From the NCBI GenBank assembly GCA_951813515.1, contig OX638346.1:558001-622000 (forward strand): a stretch of 64,000 nucleotides of DNA. The letters are read 5' to 3'. The notes under the pieces were generated by a model, which saw only the letters and a program-made list of their open reading frames with translations, made no database searches and was not told the DNA's origin. Below, piece after piece: positions 54,440 to 62,978 of this stretch. A program made the translations under genes and the position numbers. Position 1 is the first letter of the stretch. Each line of letters begins with the position of its first letter. The stretch is from an uncultured Pseudomonadales bacterium (GTDB taxonomy: Bacteria; Pseudomonadota; Gammaproteobacteria; Pseudomonadales; Azotimanducaceae).

Positions 54440-54546
54440 ATGGACCTCGAACTGCTGCGCGCCCAGTGGAGCGCGACCCTCCCTCCCGGATATCACGTCC
54501 GAATTGGCCTGCCCGCCTGCGCCTTATGTGGAGCTACACATAACAC
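54440..54546 (+). pseudogene. 5' part of a gene interrupted by the RIT element
   Basis: ATG 54440 has a strong AGGAG 7 nt upstream. The frame reads MDLELLRAQWSATLPPGYHV and then RIGLPACALC before entering the left terminal repeat region of the RIT element, where it runs on only to a stop at 54629-54631. A strong start followed by immediate entry into an insertion suggests a split gene. The Cys-rich frame that begins directly after the right repeat (58095-58541) is the likely remainder. Confidence 0.5.
54524..54543. repeat. Recombinase-core-like palindrome at the left end of the RIT element
   Basis: TTATGTG-GAGCTA-CACATAA: 7-bp inverted arms around a 6-bp spacer, the layout of tyrosine-recombinase crossover sites. 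The arm sequence recurs in both terminal repeats and, inverted, at 54622-54631 (CTCCACATAA). Confidence 0.5.
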
Positions 54547-54580
54547 GCATTATGTGGCGAGAGTTCTTATGGGGAGTTGC
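54547..54580 (+). repeat. Left terminal inverted repeat of the RIT element
   Basis: A 34-bp sequence starting GCATTATGTGG and ending CTTATGGGGAGTTGC. It is 27 of 34 identical to the reverse complement of 58061-58094, with all mismatches in the middle or at single positions. Two TTATG-G motifs are spaced 17 bp apart within it. Confidence 0.8.
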
Positions 54581-54698
54581 AAAGGCAAGTGGCTGAATTT
54601 GATCGATCTCAGCCGCTGGGACTCCACATAAGTGTCGCCGGCCACGTGCGGCGGGCCGCGGTTACGCGGCGGGGTGCCTGGATCTCGCGCCCTCTCCG

Positions 54699-55709
54699 TC
54701 ATAGGGCGTGGAGCCACTCGAGCAGGCTGCGGTCGTTCTTCCACGAGGGGATGTCCGGGAACGTCGATCCGTCCGCGATCTTCTCAAGCGCCTTCCGCTT
54801 CATCTCGAGATTGGCCCGGGCGTAGATCTGGGTCGTCGTCACGGCTTCGTGCCCCAGGAAGTCCCGGATGATCTCGATCGAGACGCCGGCCTGGAGCAGG
54901 TGCATGCCCTTGGTGTGCCGGAAGGTGTGCGGGCTCACCGGCTGCGTGAAGCCCGGGCGGGCGTTCCGCACGGCCTGGACATGCTTGTCCAGAATGTAGC
55001 GGACGCCCCAACGGGTGAGTCGCCCGCCTTGCCGGTTCCGGAACATCGGCTCCGCGGACTTCTCGGGGCGGTCCACGCCGTGTTCGCGCAGGTGGTCGCG
55101 AAGGAGTTCGGTCGTCGGGTCCATCAACGGCACGGCGCGCATCTTCCGACCCTTGCCGAACAGCCGGACCTGCGCGGGCGGTTCCAGCCGCACGTCGCCG
55201 GCAGTCATGTCGATCAGTTCCTGTACGCGCGCGCCGGTGTCGTAGAGGACGCTCAGCAGCACCGCGTCCCTGCGTCCGTCGCGGTGGCGAAGATCGGGCT
55301 GCGCGAGAATCTCGGCGAGGCGTTCCTTGGAGAGGTAGCCGATCAGCTTGCGCGGCTGCCGGCGCAACGGGATCGCGAGGATCTGCTGGCACCGCAGCAG
55401 GTGCTCGGGTGCCTCCGACTGCACGTAGCGGAAGAAAGAATGCAGCACCGCGAGCCGGTGGTTGCGCGTGTGGATCGACGCGTGCCGGTCGTCTTCCAAG
55501 TGATCGAGGAACGACTCCACCAGCGGCACGTCGATGTGCTTCAGGCGCAGCCGTTCCAGCGCGATCCCACGCTGGTCGCGGCAGAACCGCAGGAACAGGG
55601 TGAACGCATCGCGGTAGGCCCTGATGGTGTTGGGGCTCAGGTTCCGTTGCGCCGCGAGGTGGTGCGTCAGGAAGCCGGTCAGGTGCACGGAAAAGTCCTC
55701 TGCCTTCAT
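54699..55709 (-). CDS. ritC: RIT element tyrosine recombinase, third gene (RitC)
   Basis: A 336-residue XerC/D-like recombinase. It has an N-terminal SAM-like domain (LAAQRNLSPNTIRAYRDAF) and a catalytic domain with Arg in YDTGARVQELIDM, Lys in FGKGRKMRAVPL, SPHTFRHTKGMHLL (HxxR) and FLGHEAVTTTQIYARAN (His and Tyr). Start ATG 55709 overlaps the second gene by 4 bp, so the upstream extension to 56018 is not used. All catalytic positions are present. Confidence 0.9.
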   Translation of the reverse strand: MKAEDFSVHLTGFLTHHLAAQRNLSPNTIRAYRDAFTLFLRFCRDQRGIALERLRLKHIDVPLVESFLDHLEDDRHASIHTRNHRLAVLHSFFRYVQSEAPEHLLRCQQILAIPLRRQPRKLIGYLSKERLAEILAQPDLRHRDGRRDAVLLSVLYDTGARVQELIDMTAGDVRLEPPAQVRLFGKGRKMRAVPLMDPTTELLRDHLREHGVDRPEKSAEPMFRNRQGGRLTRWGVRYILDKHVQAVRNARPGFTQPVSPHTFRHTKGMHLLQAGVSIEIIRDFLGHEAVTTTQIYARANLEMKRKALEKIADGSTFPDIPSWKNDRSLLEWLHAL

Positions 55710-56689
55710 GAGTGCGTCCTCCGGGGAATGACGTCGCCGAACGCGGCGTGAGCGCGCTTGGTGACCTCGGGGAACAGCTCGGCTGTCAGATGGAGGTAGT
55801 GCGCCGTGCCCACAACGGACCGATGGCCCAGGTAGGTCGCGAGCACCGGCAGCTTGGCGTCGATGTCCGCGCCCTCGCGGTACCAGCGGAGCAGTGTGTG
55901 GACGGCGAAGGTGTGCCGGAGATCGTGGAGGCGGGGTCCGCTGCCCAGGCCGCGGTGCGAAATGCCGCAACGGAACAGCAGTTGCCGGAACAACTCGTAG
56001 ACCGACCCCGAGCGCCACCCCCCGCCGCGGTGCGACGGGAAGAAGATCGCGTCGTCCGGCCGGCCGCCCATCGCCGCGTCGTAGGCGCGCAGACGCCTGA
56101 CGAGCGACAGGGCGGGAGGCACCAGGCGGTCCTTGCCGAACTTGCCGTCGCGGACGGTCAGCACCCCGCGGTTGAGGTCGACGTCCGCGACCCGCAGCTT
56201 GACGACTTCACCGACACGGAAGCCGCAGCCGCACAGCAGGCGGAAGACCTCCGGCATGACGAGGTGCCGGAACGGTGACCTCGCGGTCGGGGCGAACTCG
56301 TCGACCGCCTGGAGCAGGCGTCCGACTTCGGCGTGGGTCAGGATGCGGGGCGAGAAACCCCTGTCGCGCTTCGCCGCCAGGGATCGCTCGGGCACGTACG
56401 TCGGTTGTCCGGTTCTGCACAGGAACTTGGCAAACTCGCGGACCAGGCCCACGCGGTTCTGTTGCGCGCCGCCGCTCTCTTGCGGGCGCCTGGCCAGCCA
56501 CTTCCGGGTCGCCGAACGGGACAGCGTCTCGTCCTGCGGCGCTTCGCGGGCCAGGAAACGGTCGAAGTGCATCAGATGGTAAGCCGCGGTGTCGTACCGG
56601 TAGCCGATGGCACGCCGCTCCCGCACGAACTGCTCCATCACCGGCGCCAGCGGACTCTCGAACACGGGCTTGCGTTGGCTACTCGACAT
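55706..56689 (-). CDS. ritB: RIT element tyrosine recombinase, second gene (RitB)
   Basis: A 327-residue recombinase with Arg in LCGCGFRVGEVVKLR, Lys in GKFGKDRLVPP, HDLRHTFAVHTLL (HxxR) and YLGHRSVVGTAHYLHLT (His and Tyr). It overlaps the first gene by 11 bp and the third by 4 bp, so the three are translated together, probably as partners of one recombination complex. Confidence 0.9.
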   Translation of the reverse strand: MSSSQRKPVFESPLAPVMEQFVRERRAIGYRYDTAAYHLMHFDRFLAREAPQDETLSRSATRKWLARRPQESGGAQQNRVGLVREFAKFLCRTGQPTYVPERSLAAKRDRGFSPRILTHAEVGRLLQAVDEFAPTARSPFRHLVMPEVFRLLCGCGFRVGEVVKLRVADVDLNRGVLTVRDGKFGKDRLVPPALSLVRRLRAYDAAMGGRPDDAIFFPSHRGGGWRSGSVYELFRQLLFRCGISHRGLGSGPRLHDLRHTFAVHTLLRWYREGADIDAKLPVLATYLGHRSVVGTAHYLHLTAELFPEVTKRAHAAFGDVIPRRTHS

Positions 56690-57947
56690 GGTGCGCCTCC
56701 TCGGTGTCCAGTGCGGCGCCGCGTAGCGCTTCGGTGTCGGCCTTGGCGTAGATCATGGTCGTGGCGGACGCGGCGTGTCCCAGGATCTCGGAGATGACAT
56801 GGATGGGGACCTCCTCCCGCAGCAACTGCGTTGCCAGGTTGTGTCGAAGGGAATAGAGGCCCGGCGGCTGTCCTCTGCGGTTGTCGATCCTTGCGGCGTA
56901 TCGCCAACGAGCCATGAGCTGGTACAGGTTCTTGCCGCTGTGGAATGGCTCGACCGGCGACGCGAGCTTGAGGAATACCTGGCGATGCTCCGTCTTCGGG
57001 CGGCCGAAGCGGAGGTAGTCGATCAGCGCTTCGCCGACCTCTTCGGAAAGCGGCAGCCGGAGCGGTGCGCCGGTCTTGGACTGCGTGATGTTGACCGACG
57101 CGGCTTCCCAGTCCAGCTCGTCGAGTCTCAGCGCGGCGATGTCGCCGGGTCGCAGGCCGAGCCGAGCGGCCAGCAGCAGGATGGCGTAGTCCCTCTTCCC
57201 CCTCGGGGAACTGCGGTCGATGGCTTCCAGCAACCTGACGACGGCCTCCGGCTCCCAGACCGGCCGGATGGTGGCGTCCGCGACGATGCGGACCGTCGGC
57301 AGCACTTGGCTGAGGTCTTGCCGCAGGGTGCCGCGCATGGTGAGGAACTTGAGGAACTGACGCACGCAGGAGACGATCCCCGAGATGGTCTTGGACCGGT
57401 AATGCTCCCGGGAAACGACGAAAGCGGTCACGTCGCCGGGCTGCATGTCCCGAGGGCTCTGCACGTTCCTCATCGAGAGCAGGAAATGCAGGAACTGCGC
57501 GATCTCCCGAATCCGCCCGGCGAGAGTCGATGGCCGGAGGCGGAGGCGTTCCGTGCAGTACCGCTCGTAGTCCCGCAGGGGCTTCTTCATCGCGCGCGGA
57601 AGCGTGCCCGTCAGCTTGTCCACGCTGTAGGGGACGATGCGCCGGTCGCGCTTGAAGTCTCCGAGCACCTTGACGTCGTACACCATGTTGCGGCGCCAGT
57701 GGTCGCCTGGCTCGAGGCGCTCTCCGACAGGAGGGCGAAACGCGTCAACGAAGCGAGTGGCCAGCTCATCCGAGTACCCGGGGCCGAGGTCGTTGTCCTG
57801 AGCGAATGAGAGGAGCCGGCGCCAGGTCGCCCGATAGCGGTCTCGCGTGCGACTGCTGTAGCCGAGACGCTCGAGTTCGCCGACCGCGAGCGCAACAACC
57901 CGTTCCAGTGGAAGGTCGTTCGTTGTTGTTGTGTTGGTTGAATCCAA
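56679..57947 (-). CDS. ritA: RIT element tyrosine recombinase, first gene (RitA)
   Basis: A 422-residue recombinase. The start is TTG 57947 (protein begins MDSTNTTTTNDLPLERV), because AGGAG lies 7 nt upstream; the open frame beyond it enters the right terminal repeat and has no family match. Catalytic positions: Arg in RLGLRPGDIAALRL, Lys in QSKTGAPLRLPL, YSLRHNLATQLL where Tyr replaces the usual first His of HxxR, and LGHAASATTMIYAKAD. The substitution is noted as possibly functional, since the other two proteins have the normal motif. Confidence 0.9.
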   Translation of the reverse strand: MDSTNTTTTNDLPLERVVALAVGELERLGYSSRTRDRYRATWRRLLSFAQDNDLGPGYSDELATRFVDAFRPPVGERLEPGDHWRRNMVYDVKVLGDFKRDRRIVPYSVDKLTGTLPRAMKKPLRDYERYCTERLRLRPSTLAGRIREIAQFLHFLLSMRNVQSPRDMQPGDVTAFVVSREHYRSKTISGIVSCVRQFLKFLTMRGTLRQDLSQVLPTVRIVADATIRPVWEPEAVVRLLEAIDRSSPRGKRDYAILLLAARLGLRPGDIAALRLDELDWEAASVNITQSKTGAPLRLPLSEEVGEALIDYLRFGRPKTEHRQVFLKLASPVEPFHSGKNLYQLMARWRYAARIDNRRGQPPGLYSLRHNLATQLLREEVPIHVISEILGHAASATTMIYAKADTEALRGAALDTEEAHHVE

Positions 57948-58060
57948 GATCGATCTCCTGTTCGAAGGGCGGCCGGGGTGGCCGCCGGGAGACCAATCTT
58001 CAAATGTTATGTGTAGTCGACAAAGCCTATGTGCCTGATGGGGGAGTGACGCTATGGGCA

Positions 58061-58094
58061 GCAACTCCACATAAGTCGTTACTCCACATAATGC
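58061..58094 (-). repeat. Right terminal inverted repeat of the RIT element
   Basis: Read on the minus strand it starts GCATTATGTGGAG and ends CTTATGTGGAGTTGC, matching the left repeat at 27 of 34 positions. It contains two direct TTATGTGGAG motifs. A further TTATGTGTAG lies inside the element at 58007-58016. Confidence 0.8.
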
Positions 58095-58541
58095 TGCCAC
58101 AAGAGATGCAAGAATCCCGTCGCTATCAAGCGCGACGGCAAGCCCGCCACCGCCTGCCAGAGATGCCTGGACCGCCGCGCCGCTTCCTGCCGCCGTCGAC
58201 GCGCGCACTTCGTTGCGCAAGGCGGGTGTCGCCGCTGCGCCTACCGCAAGCGGGCCGAAGGCGACTTCCTCTGCGAACGCTGCCGCGAGGATCGCGAGAT
58301 CGAACGCGCGCAGAAGCGCCGGGACGCCATCGAAGCCGGCATCGTCGACGACTTCGCCGCCAAGCCAGACAGGGTTCATCGCGCGAGCAATATGGACCGC
58401 GGTATCTCGCCCTGGAACGCGAGGCCGAAGCCCGAGCCATCGGCAGCATACTGGTCGCCGCTCCCGGATCCAGAGCCGCGCGAAGAGCGCGAGTGGGCGC
58501 ACTCCATCAGCGACACCGGCTGGCGCTACCGGCGCTGCTGA
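58095..58541 (+). pseudogene. 3' part of a Cys-rich zinc-finger-like gene, interrupted by the RIT element
   Basis: The frame opens directly at the outer edge of the right terminal repeat and runs 148 codons to TGA 58539-58541, without its own start; a stop lies just upstream inside the repeat. It reads CHKRCKNPVAIKRDGKPATA, then CQRCL, GGCRRCAYRKR and FLCERCRED: several CxxC or CxxxC pairs suited to zinc ribbons, then a charged helix and an acidic tail. The 5' part is probably the strong start at 54440. I do not recognise the family; DNA or RNA binding is plausible. Confidence 0.55.
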
Positions 58542-58714
58542 AGCCTTCGCGACCGACGGCGCGGCGGCTTCGGTCGTCGCGTCACGGTTCGTTGTTCCTC
58601 TTTCCGATTCCCGCGCCAAGATGGCCGCGCGAGGCGCGTGCAGCACTTCCTACCTCCTCTCGTTCTTCGAAAAAGAACCTTATCCCGCGCGCCAACGCGG
58701 GCTCCCTCCCAGCT

Positions 58715-59578
58715 TCACGAACCTACGTATTGACGAACGATTTCAATGCGGCCATGACCGAGTTCCCGGGAGATCCGCACCCGCGCCGCCGTGTCGATGC
58801 GCCGTTTCTCGCCAGTGATCGTGTCGCGCGCCGGCCCGCCCGCTGCCGGCGCCTTCCAGCCCGTCAAGTCCTCGTATCGGTCGAGTGCATAGGCATGGCG
58901 CAAACCGTGCATGTGGTCCAGGCCCGCCGCCTTGGTCTCGTCCTCGTAGACCCGCTTCTGCTCGGCGTAGTTGCGCCCCGGCGGGATCATCGCGCCGCCT
59001 CCCGCCAGCCGCCGCGCCTCGTCGAGTAGACGCCGCTGGCCGTCCTTGAGCAACGGCACCTCACGCGCCCGACCGCCCTTGGCGGTGGACGCTTTCACCG
59101 CGATGCGGTCGCCGCGGTCGGCGTACGACGGCGCGAACTTGATCGCCTCCTCTCGGCGCAGGCCGAACGCCGCCTGCAGCCGCAGCGCCATTCTGACGTG
59201 CGGGTCCTTCACCAGAGAGAGCTTCGCCTCGTCCAGGTCGCGGCGCTTCGCGCCGTCGGATACGTGGGAGCGCGGCCGGATGCCGTAGACGGCGTTGGCT
59301 TTGACCATGTTTCCCTTGCCGACTTGGTCCGCCCACCACCGCACGTGCGCCATGCGGTTCATCATGGTGGCGTGAGACAGGTCGCGTTCGAACCAGCCGC
59401 GCACCAGCGCCTCGATGTGCTTGCCCTTGAGGCCCCCGGCCCGCAGGCCGCGGTAGCCCGCCTCGTGCAGCGCGTTCGCCATCTGCGCGAGCGCGTAGGA
59501 ACGGTCGCGGCGGGTGCCGTGCGAGCCTTCGCCGGCCCGCCGCTGCAGTTGGAGCAGGTCCCAGTTCAGATCGCGCAT
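58715..59578 (-). CDS. Integrase-domain protein (Phage_int_SAM_2 / Integrase_1 type)
   Basis: A 287-residue recombinase of the type with an N-terminal SAM-like domain (YALAQMANALHEAGYRGLRAGGLKGKHIEAL, residues about 28-60) and a catalytic domain carrying Arg in AFGLRREEAIKF, HGLRHAYALDRY (HxxR) and ELGHGRIEIVRQYVGS (His and Tyr at the very end). Such integrases are common in integrative elements of gammaproteobacteria. It lies 46 bp downstream of a truncated paralogue on the same strand, and 173 bp from the Cys-rich fragment. Confidence 0.85.
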   Translation of the reverse strand: MRDLNWDLLQLQRRAGEGSHGTRRDRSYALAQMANALHEAGYRGLRAGGLKGKHIEALVRGWFERDLSHATMMNRMAHVRWWADQVGKGNMVKANAVYGIRPRSHVSDGAKRRDLDEAKLSLVKDPHVRMALRLQAAFGLRREEAIKFAPSYADRGDRIAVKASTAKGGRAREVPLLKDGQRRLLDEARRLAGGGAMIPPGRNYAEQKRVYEDETKAAGLDHMHGLRHAYALDRYEDLTGWKAPAAGGPARDTITGEKRRIDTAARVRISRELGHGRIEIVRQYVGS

Positions 59579-59624
59579 GCCGGTTCCGCCGCAGCCGCCG
59601 GGGATCGTGCTTCGGTTGCGCCGC

Positions 59625-59945
59625 TCACCGCAAGGACGCGCGCCGCTCGTCGGGTTCGTCCGCCCCCGGTCCGATGCCGTAGGACGCGTTGTCCTTGCGC
59701 ACGATGCCCGGCTTGCCGATCTTGTTCGCCAACCAGCGCAGGTGCGCCATCCGGTTGCGCATCGTGCCCTCCGACAGGCCCTGCCGCCGCCACTCGGCGA
59801 CCAGCGCCTCGATGTGCCTGCCCTTGAACCCCCGCGCCCGCAAGCCCCGGTAGCCGAGACGGTGCAGCGTCTCCGCCGCCTGCGCCAGGGCGTAGCGTCG
59901 GCCGCGCCCCGCGGCCGCGACTGCGGCCGGGGACAGGTCGATCAA
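59625..59945 (-). pseudogene. Truncated paralogue of the neighbouring integrase (N-terminal domain only)
   Basis: About 106 residues (TTG 59945 is a possible start) containing YALAQAAETLHRLGYRGLRARGFKGRHIEALVAEW and MRNRMAHLRWLANKIGKPG. These align with residues about 25-100 of the next gene, which has YALAQMANALHEAGYRGLRAGGLKGKHIEALV at the same place. The catalytic domain is missing. It is either a decayed duplicate or a stand-alone DNA-binding domain. Confidence 0.65.
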
Positions 59946-60629
59946 GGAGCTTAGTTCTAATGGGCGACCCGTTGCCTTGCTCTCAAGGCATCCGGACCCC
60001 GCACATGTGCGGTATTGCCCGTCGACGCGTATTCCCTCGCCGTCGCATGCGGCAGCCGCGGCGTGTCTTCCGACATCTGGCCCGCCAGCCTTCGGCACGC
60101 TCCGCGCCGCGCGGTCCCGCACGACACTTCGCACCACGACCTGGTGCGCCGCCACGCCGGAGTGTTCCCCGGCCGGCGCGGTATCCCGCGCCCGCGGCTC
60201 CCTGGCCGTCGGTGGCATCGCCCCCATCCGCGCGCTACCGCAAACATGACGTGCCGTGCCTTTGCGATGCGTCGACCGCCTATGCTGCGCTGTCGCAGCG
60301 AGGCACTGTTTAGCACCTTCCGGTGCCATCACACGCCGGGCTCTTTCGTCCCGGCAAAGTCGCCTATGGCGACAGTGATTGCGGGGCACCTTAACATCGC
60401 ATCATCACGCCAGCATCAAGAAAATGTTTAGCAGACTCGTTGCCGCCACTGGCCTGGAGGCCGATTTTGCCCCCCGTCACTACCGAATTCTGTGAATCTC
60501 GAGGCGCGACGCCCATCCGGATTCACGCTACCCGCGACGTCAGACTGGTAGTGACGGAGCGCCAAGGTTTTTCGCCCAATCTTGAAGAGCGCAATTTCGG
60601 CGCGGAGCCGAGTCATCAACGCTAATGGA
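59946..60629. other. Non-coding stretch with hairpins
   Basis: About 680 bp without a convincing gene. Two short hairpins are visible: GTCGCC-TAT-GGCGAC at 60359-60373 and GCCGGG-CTCTTTCGT-CCCGGC just before it (about 60335-60355). The plus-strand open frame 60015-60431 is arginine- and histidine-rich without any family resemblance and is not called. Confidence 0.4.
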
Positions 60630-61826
60630 TTAGCCGTTTTCTCTCAGTCGCCCTGACGACAGTTGGCCTGCCGGATGCCGAGCTTTCTTTTCTCCCTTGA
60701 TCGCCTTTGCCCGGGCGCGCCAGCGCTGATATTCCTCTGGCGATAACCGCTTCCGGAGCTTCCCCCAGTACTGCCGCTCAGTCCAAAGGTACTTTTCACG
60801 ATTGCAGGAACGGCACGCGAGTACGATGTTGTCAAACCCGTTCGAGCCACCTCGGCTCAAAGGGACTAGATGCTCAACGTCGCGATTCTCATGGATCGAC
60901 GTGCCACAGTAGTAGCAGGCGTAATTCTGTATTTCCCGCAGCAACTCGATGTCGCCAGGCGTATACGAAGGCTCCTTCGAGGAGCGGATCCGCTCCTGTC
61001 GCCGTTGCCGCCCGTCACTGTTTCTGCTGTACGCGCGGCGCCGGTCCCTCTTGCAGAGCGTTTCCAACGCGTTTCGCCACACAATGCGGTCGACGCGATA
61101 ACCGGTCCAACCGCTCGTGTCGGCGCTGCCGCTGATCGGCTCGTCCTTGCCGCATGGGCACGAAACGAAGTGCGCCTGCGGCGGTGCTCCGCAAGTCGAG
61201 CAGGTGGCGTACTCGACAAGCGCTTCGGCGAACGCAGGGAGCATCCCGAACTCGGGATCATAATCGATGACAAACTCAACGGCGTCGTCAACACTCCACA
61301 ACAGGGAAACAGCCTCCGTGCAAGGTGCATCCCGTGGACCGGCGTCCGAGACCGTGTCCGAGCCTTGGCGATCAAACGCTTCCTTGACGCGATCAACAAC
61401 GTCGAAGTCCCCCCGTTCAGCTGCCAACCATTCCCTGTACGCAGGGTAGTTACGAAGCATCGGCACGCCTATCTTCTCCAGACTACGCGAAAGAAGATCG
61501 CTTCCTTCCGCCGTCAACCGATAGATGCCCCTTTGGACGCGTTCAACCAGTCCGGCATGCCTCATGTGCGTCAGGCATCTGCCGATTCGATTCGCGAACT
61601 CCATTCGCTTTCCGGCGGATAGCGTCTCGCGCTCTTCTATGGTGGTCAGCCCCGCCGCATGTGCGGTACCCGCCCACACCTCAGAAAAAGCAATGTCGCA
61701 TCGGTCTTCGAGAGCGCGAAGCGTCGGTAACATTAGCGCCTGGAAGCTAGGAGTCCGGAAATCCGTGTCCACCGTTCCACCCTCCACAGTCACCCGGCCG
61801 TCAGCGGCTTTGTGATCTTCCTTCAA
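60630..61826 (-). CDS. HNH endonuclease with Mrr-type winged-helix N-terminus
   Basis: A 398-residue protein. Residues about 28-115 match the winged-helix domain found at the N-terminus of Mrr-like restriction enzymes (MLPTLRALEDRCDIAFSEVW, RIGRCLTHMRHAGLVERVQRGIYRLT). The middle has a zinc-ribbon-like CSTC ... CPCG (residues 209-225). Residues 304-345 are an HNH nuclease: CYYCG, DVEHLVPLSRGG, N in FDNIVLACRSCNREK. The nearby C5 methyltransferase on the same strand suggests a restriction-modification system in which this is the nuclease. Cleavage of modified DNA (type IV) is an alternative. Confidence 0.85.
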   Translation of the reverse strand: MKEDHKAADGRVTVEGGTVDTDFRTPSFQALMLPTLRALEDRCDIAFSEVWAGTAHAAGLTTIEERETLSAGKRMEFANRIGRCLTHMRHAGLVERVQRGIYRLTAEGSDLLSRSLEKIGVPMLRNYPAYREWLAAERGDFDVVDRVKEAFDRQGSDTVSDAGPRDAPCTEAVSLLWSVDDAVEFVIDYDPEFGMLPAFAEALVEYATCSTCGAPPQAHFVSCPCGKDEPISGSADTSGWTGYRVDRIVWRNALETLCKRDRRRAYSRNSDGRQRRQERIRSSKEPSYTPGDIELLREIQNYACYYCGTSIHENRDVEHLVPLSRGGSNGFDNIVLACRSCNREKYLWTERQYWGKLRKRLSPEEYQRWRARAKAIKGEKKARHPAGQLSSGRLRENG

Positions 61827-62978
61827 GCCTCACCCCCTCGGACTTTCCGGTCATGCCGGGAGTGTTCCATCCCCTTGGCAATCAATTCGGTGAGATCCGT
61901 CGTCCGCCTTTCTCATCCGTACGACGCCACCCGTATAGCACGCCGCAGCCGCCCCCACCCAACGGCCATGGATTCCCAACCGAGTCGCCTGTCCCGCAAC
62001 CGGTCAATGGCGACCGGAAGCTCCTTCCGGTCGTTGCTAACCGCTCCGCTGCGGGAGAACGCCGCCACCGTCCAATTGTTCACCCTATCCCGGAGTGGCC
62101 CCAACAAGACGCCCACTACCGGCGGCGCCCGCTCGCGCCAGAGACCGATCATGGCGTCTCTTCAACACGACGAAGTGCAGCGTGCCCGCCAAGACTTTCG
62201 ACCTGGCTGCGTTGAAGGATTTGAAGTTACCAAAGAACCCGAGGCGCGCATCCGCTGAAAGAGACTATCGGCACCTAACGAGCTGTCGGCCGGGCACTCT
62301 CTCGCCCCGAGGCTACTCCTGCCGATTCCAGTAGTCGACGATAAGCGGGCTCAAAGGGTGAGGGGATCGGGGACTCTGCACCTGCCAACGTCCATGTATG
62401 GCATCAAGCGGAAGTACCCCGCCCTCGTCGCCGTGCACCACGGCAACGATTCGACCAACGTTCTCGGTAAGGCCGGCACAGCGCCTGTACAGCATAGCGA
62501 GCAGCTGATCGGATCTCTCGATAGCCTCCCGGCTGGCTGCCAAGCATGCCAGTTGACCATTGAACCTGCGCGAACGTACTCCGCATGGTCGAGTCGCTGC
62601 GCCAATTCCCGCTCCGTCGGCGGTCGCTCGCCGTGCCGGACCCCAATCGACCGCGCTACGTCGGCAATTATCGTGTCGCCCCTCACGCGGTCATCCTCTT
62701 GTTGTGATCGCCCATATCATTGCCAAAAAAGGTGTTACCTGTTTTGAGTCTGCCTTGCGAGGAGCACCTTAGCCTTCGTCGTCCTCCTGCAGCGGTCGGC
62801 GGTACCCCAGCCGACGTCCGTCAGCGCCAATGCCATGCGACACGCCTTGCTTTACCGTTCAGTAGCCAGCAGGCCCATCGAAAGGGACCGTCACATGGAC
62901 TTGTGACGGGGAAGACAGTGGCAAGGTGGGCAGAGATGATCTAGACCCGAACTCGAAATTGCCTTGAATCACGCCCCG
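61827..62978. other. Gap between HNH and methyltransferase genes, no confident gene
   Basis: About 1150 bp. On the minus strand a frame from GTG 62686 starts MRGDTIIADVARSIGVRHGE with plausible helices. It then appears to continue in another frame (REAIERSDQLLAMLYRRCA) to a stop near 62313. This could be a frameshifted small protein, but I recognise no family. An inverted repeat GACCGGAAGCTCCTTCCGGTC lies near 62014-62034. No Vsr-type endonuclease was found. Confidence 0.35.

Larger units (their letters stand above)
54547..58094. mobile_element. RIT (recombinase-in-trio) element
   Basis: Three overlapping tyrosine-recombinase genes on the minus strand (57947 to 54699) are enclosed by 34-bp imperfect inverted repeats at 54547-54580 and 58061-58094. 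This is the defined structure of RIT elements. Each gene keeps the catalytic Tyr region and overlaps its neighbour, so the element looks intact. Both ends contain several TTATGTGGAG-type motifs. Confidence 0.85.

Noticed and set aside
60015..60431. 138-codon open frame on the plus strand
   Set aside because: Composition is rich in Arg, His and Pro without hydrophobic pattern or ribosome site; typical chance frame.
62313..62686. Two overlapping minus-strand frames as a frameshifted gene
   Set aside because: The pieces may join, but no recognised family or conserved motif supports it, so it is only described in the gap entry.
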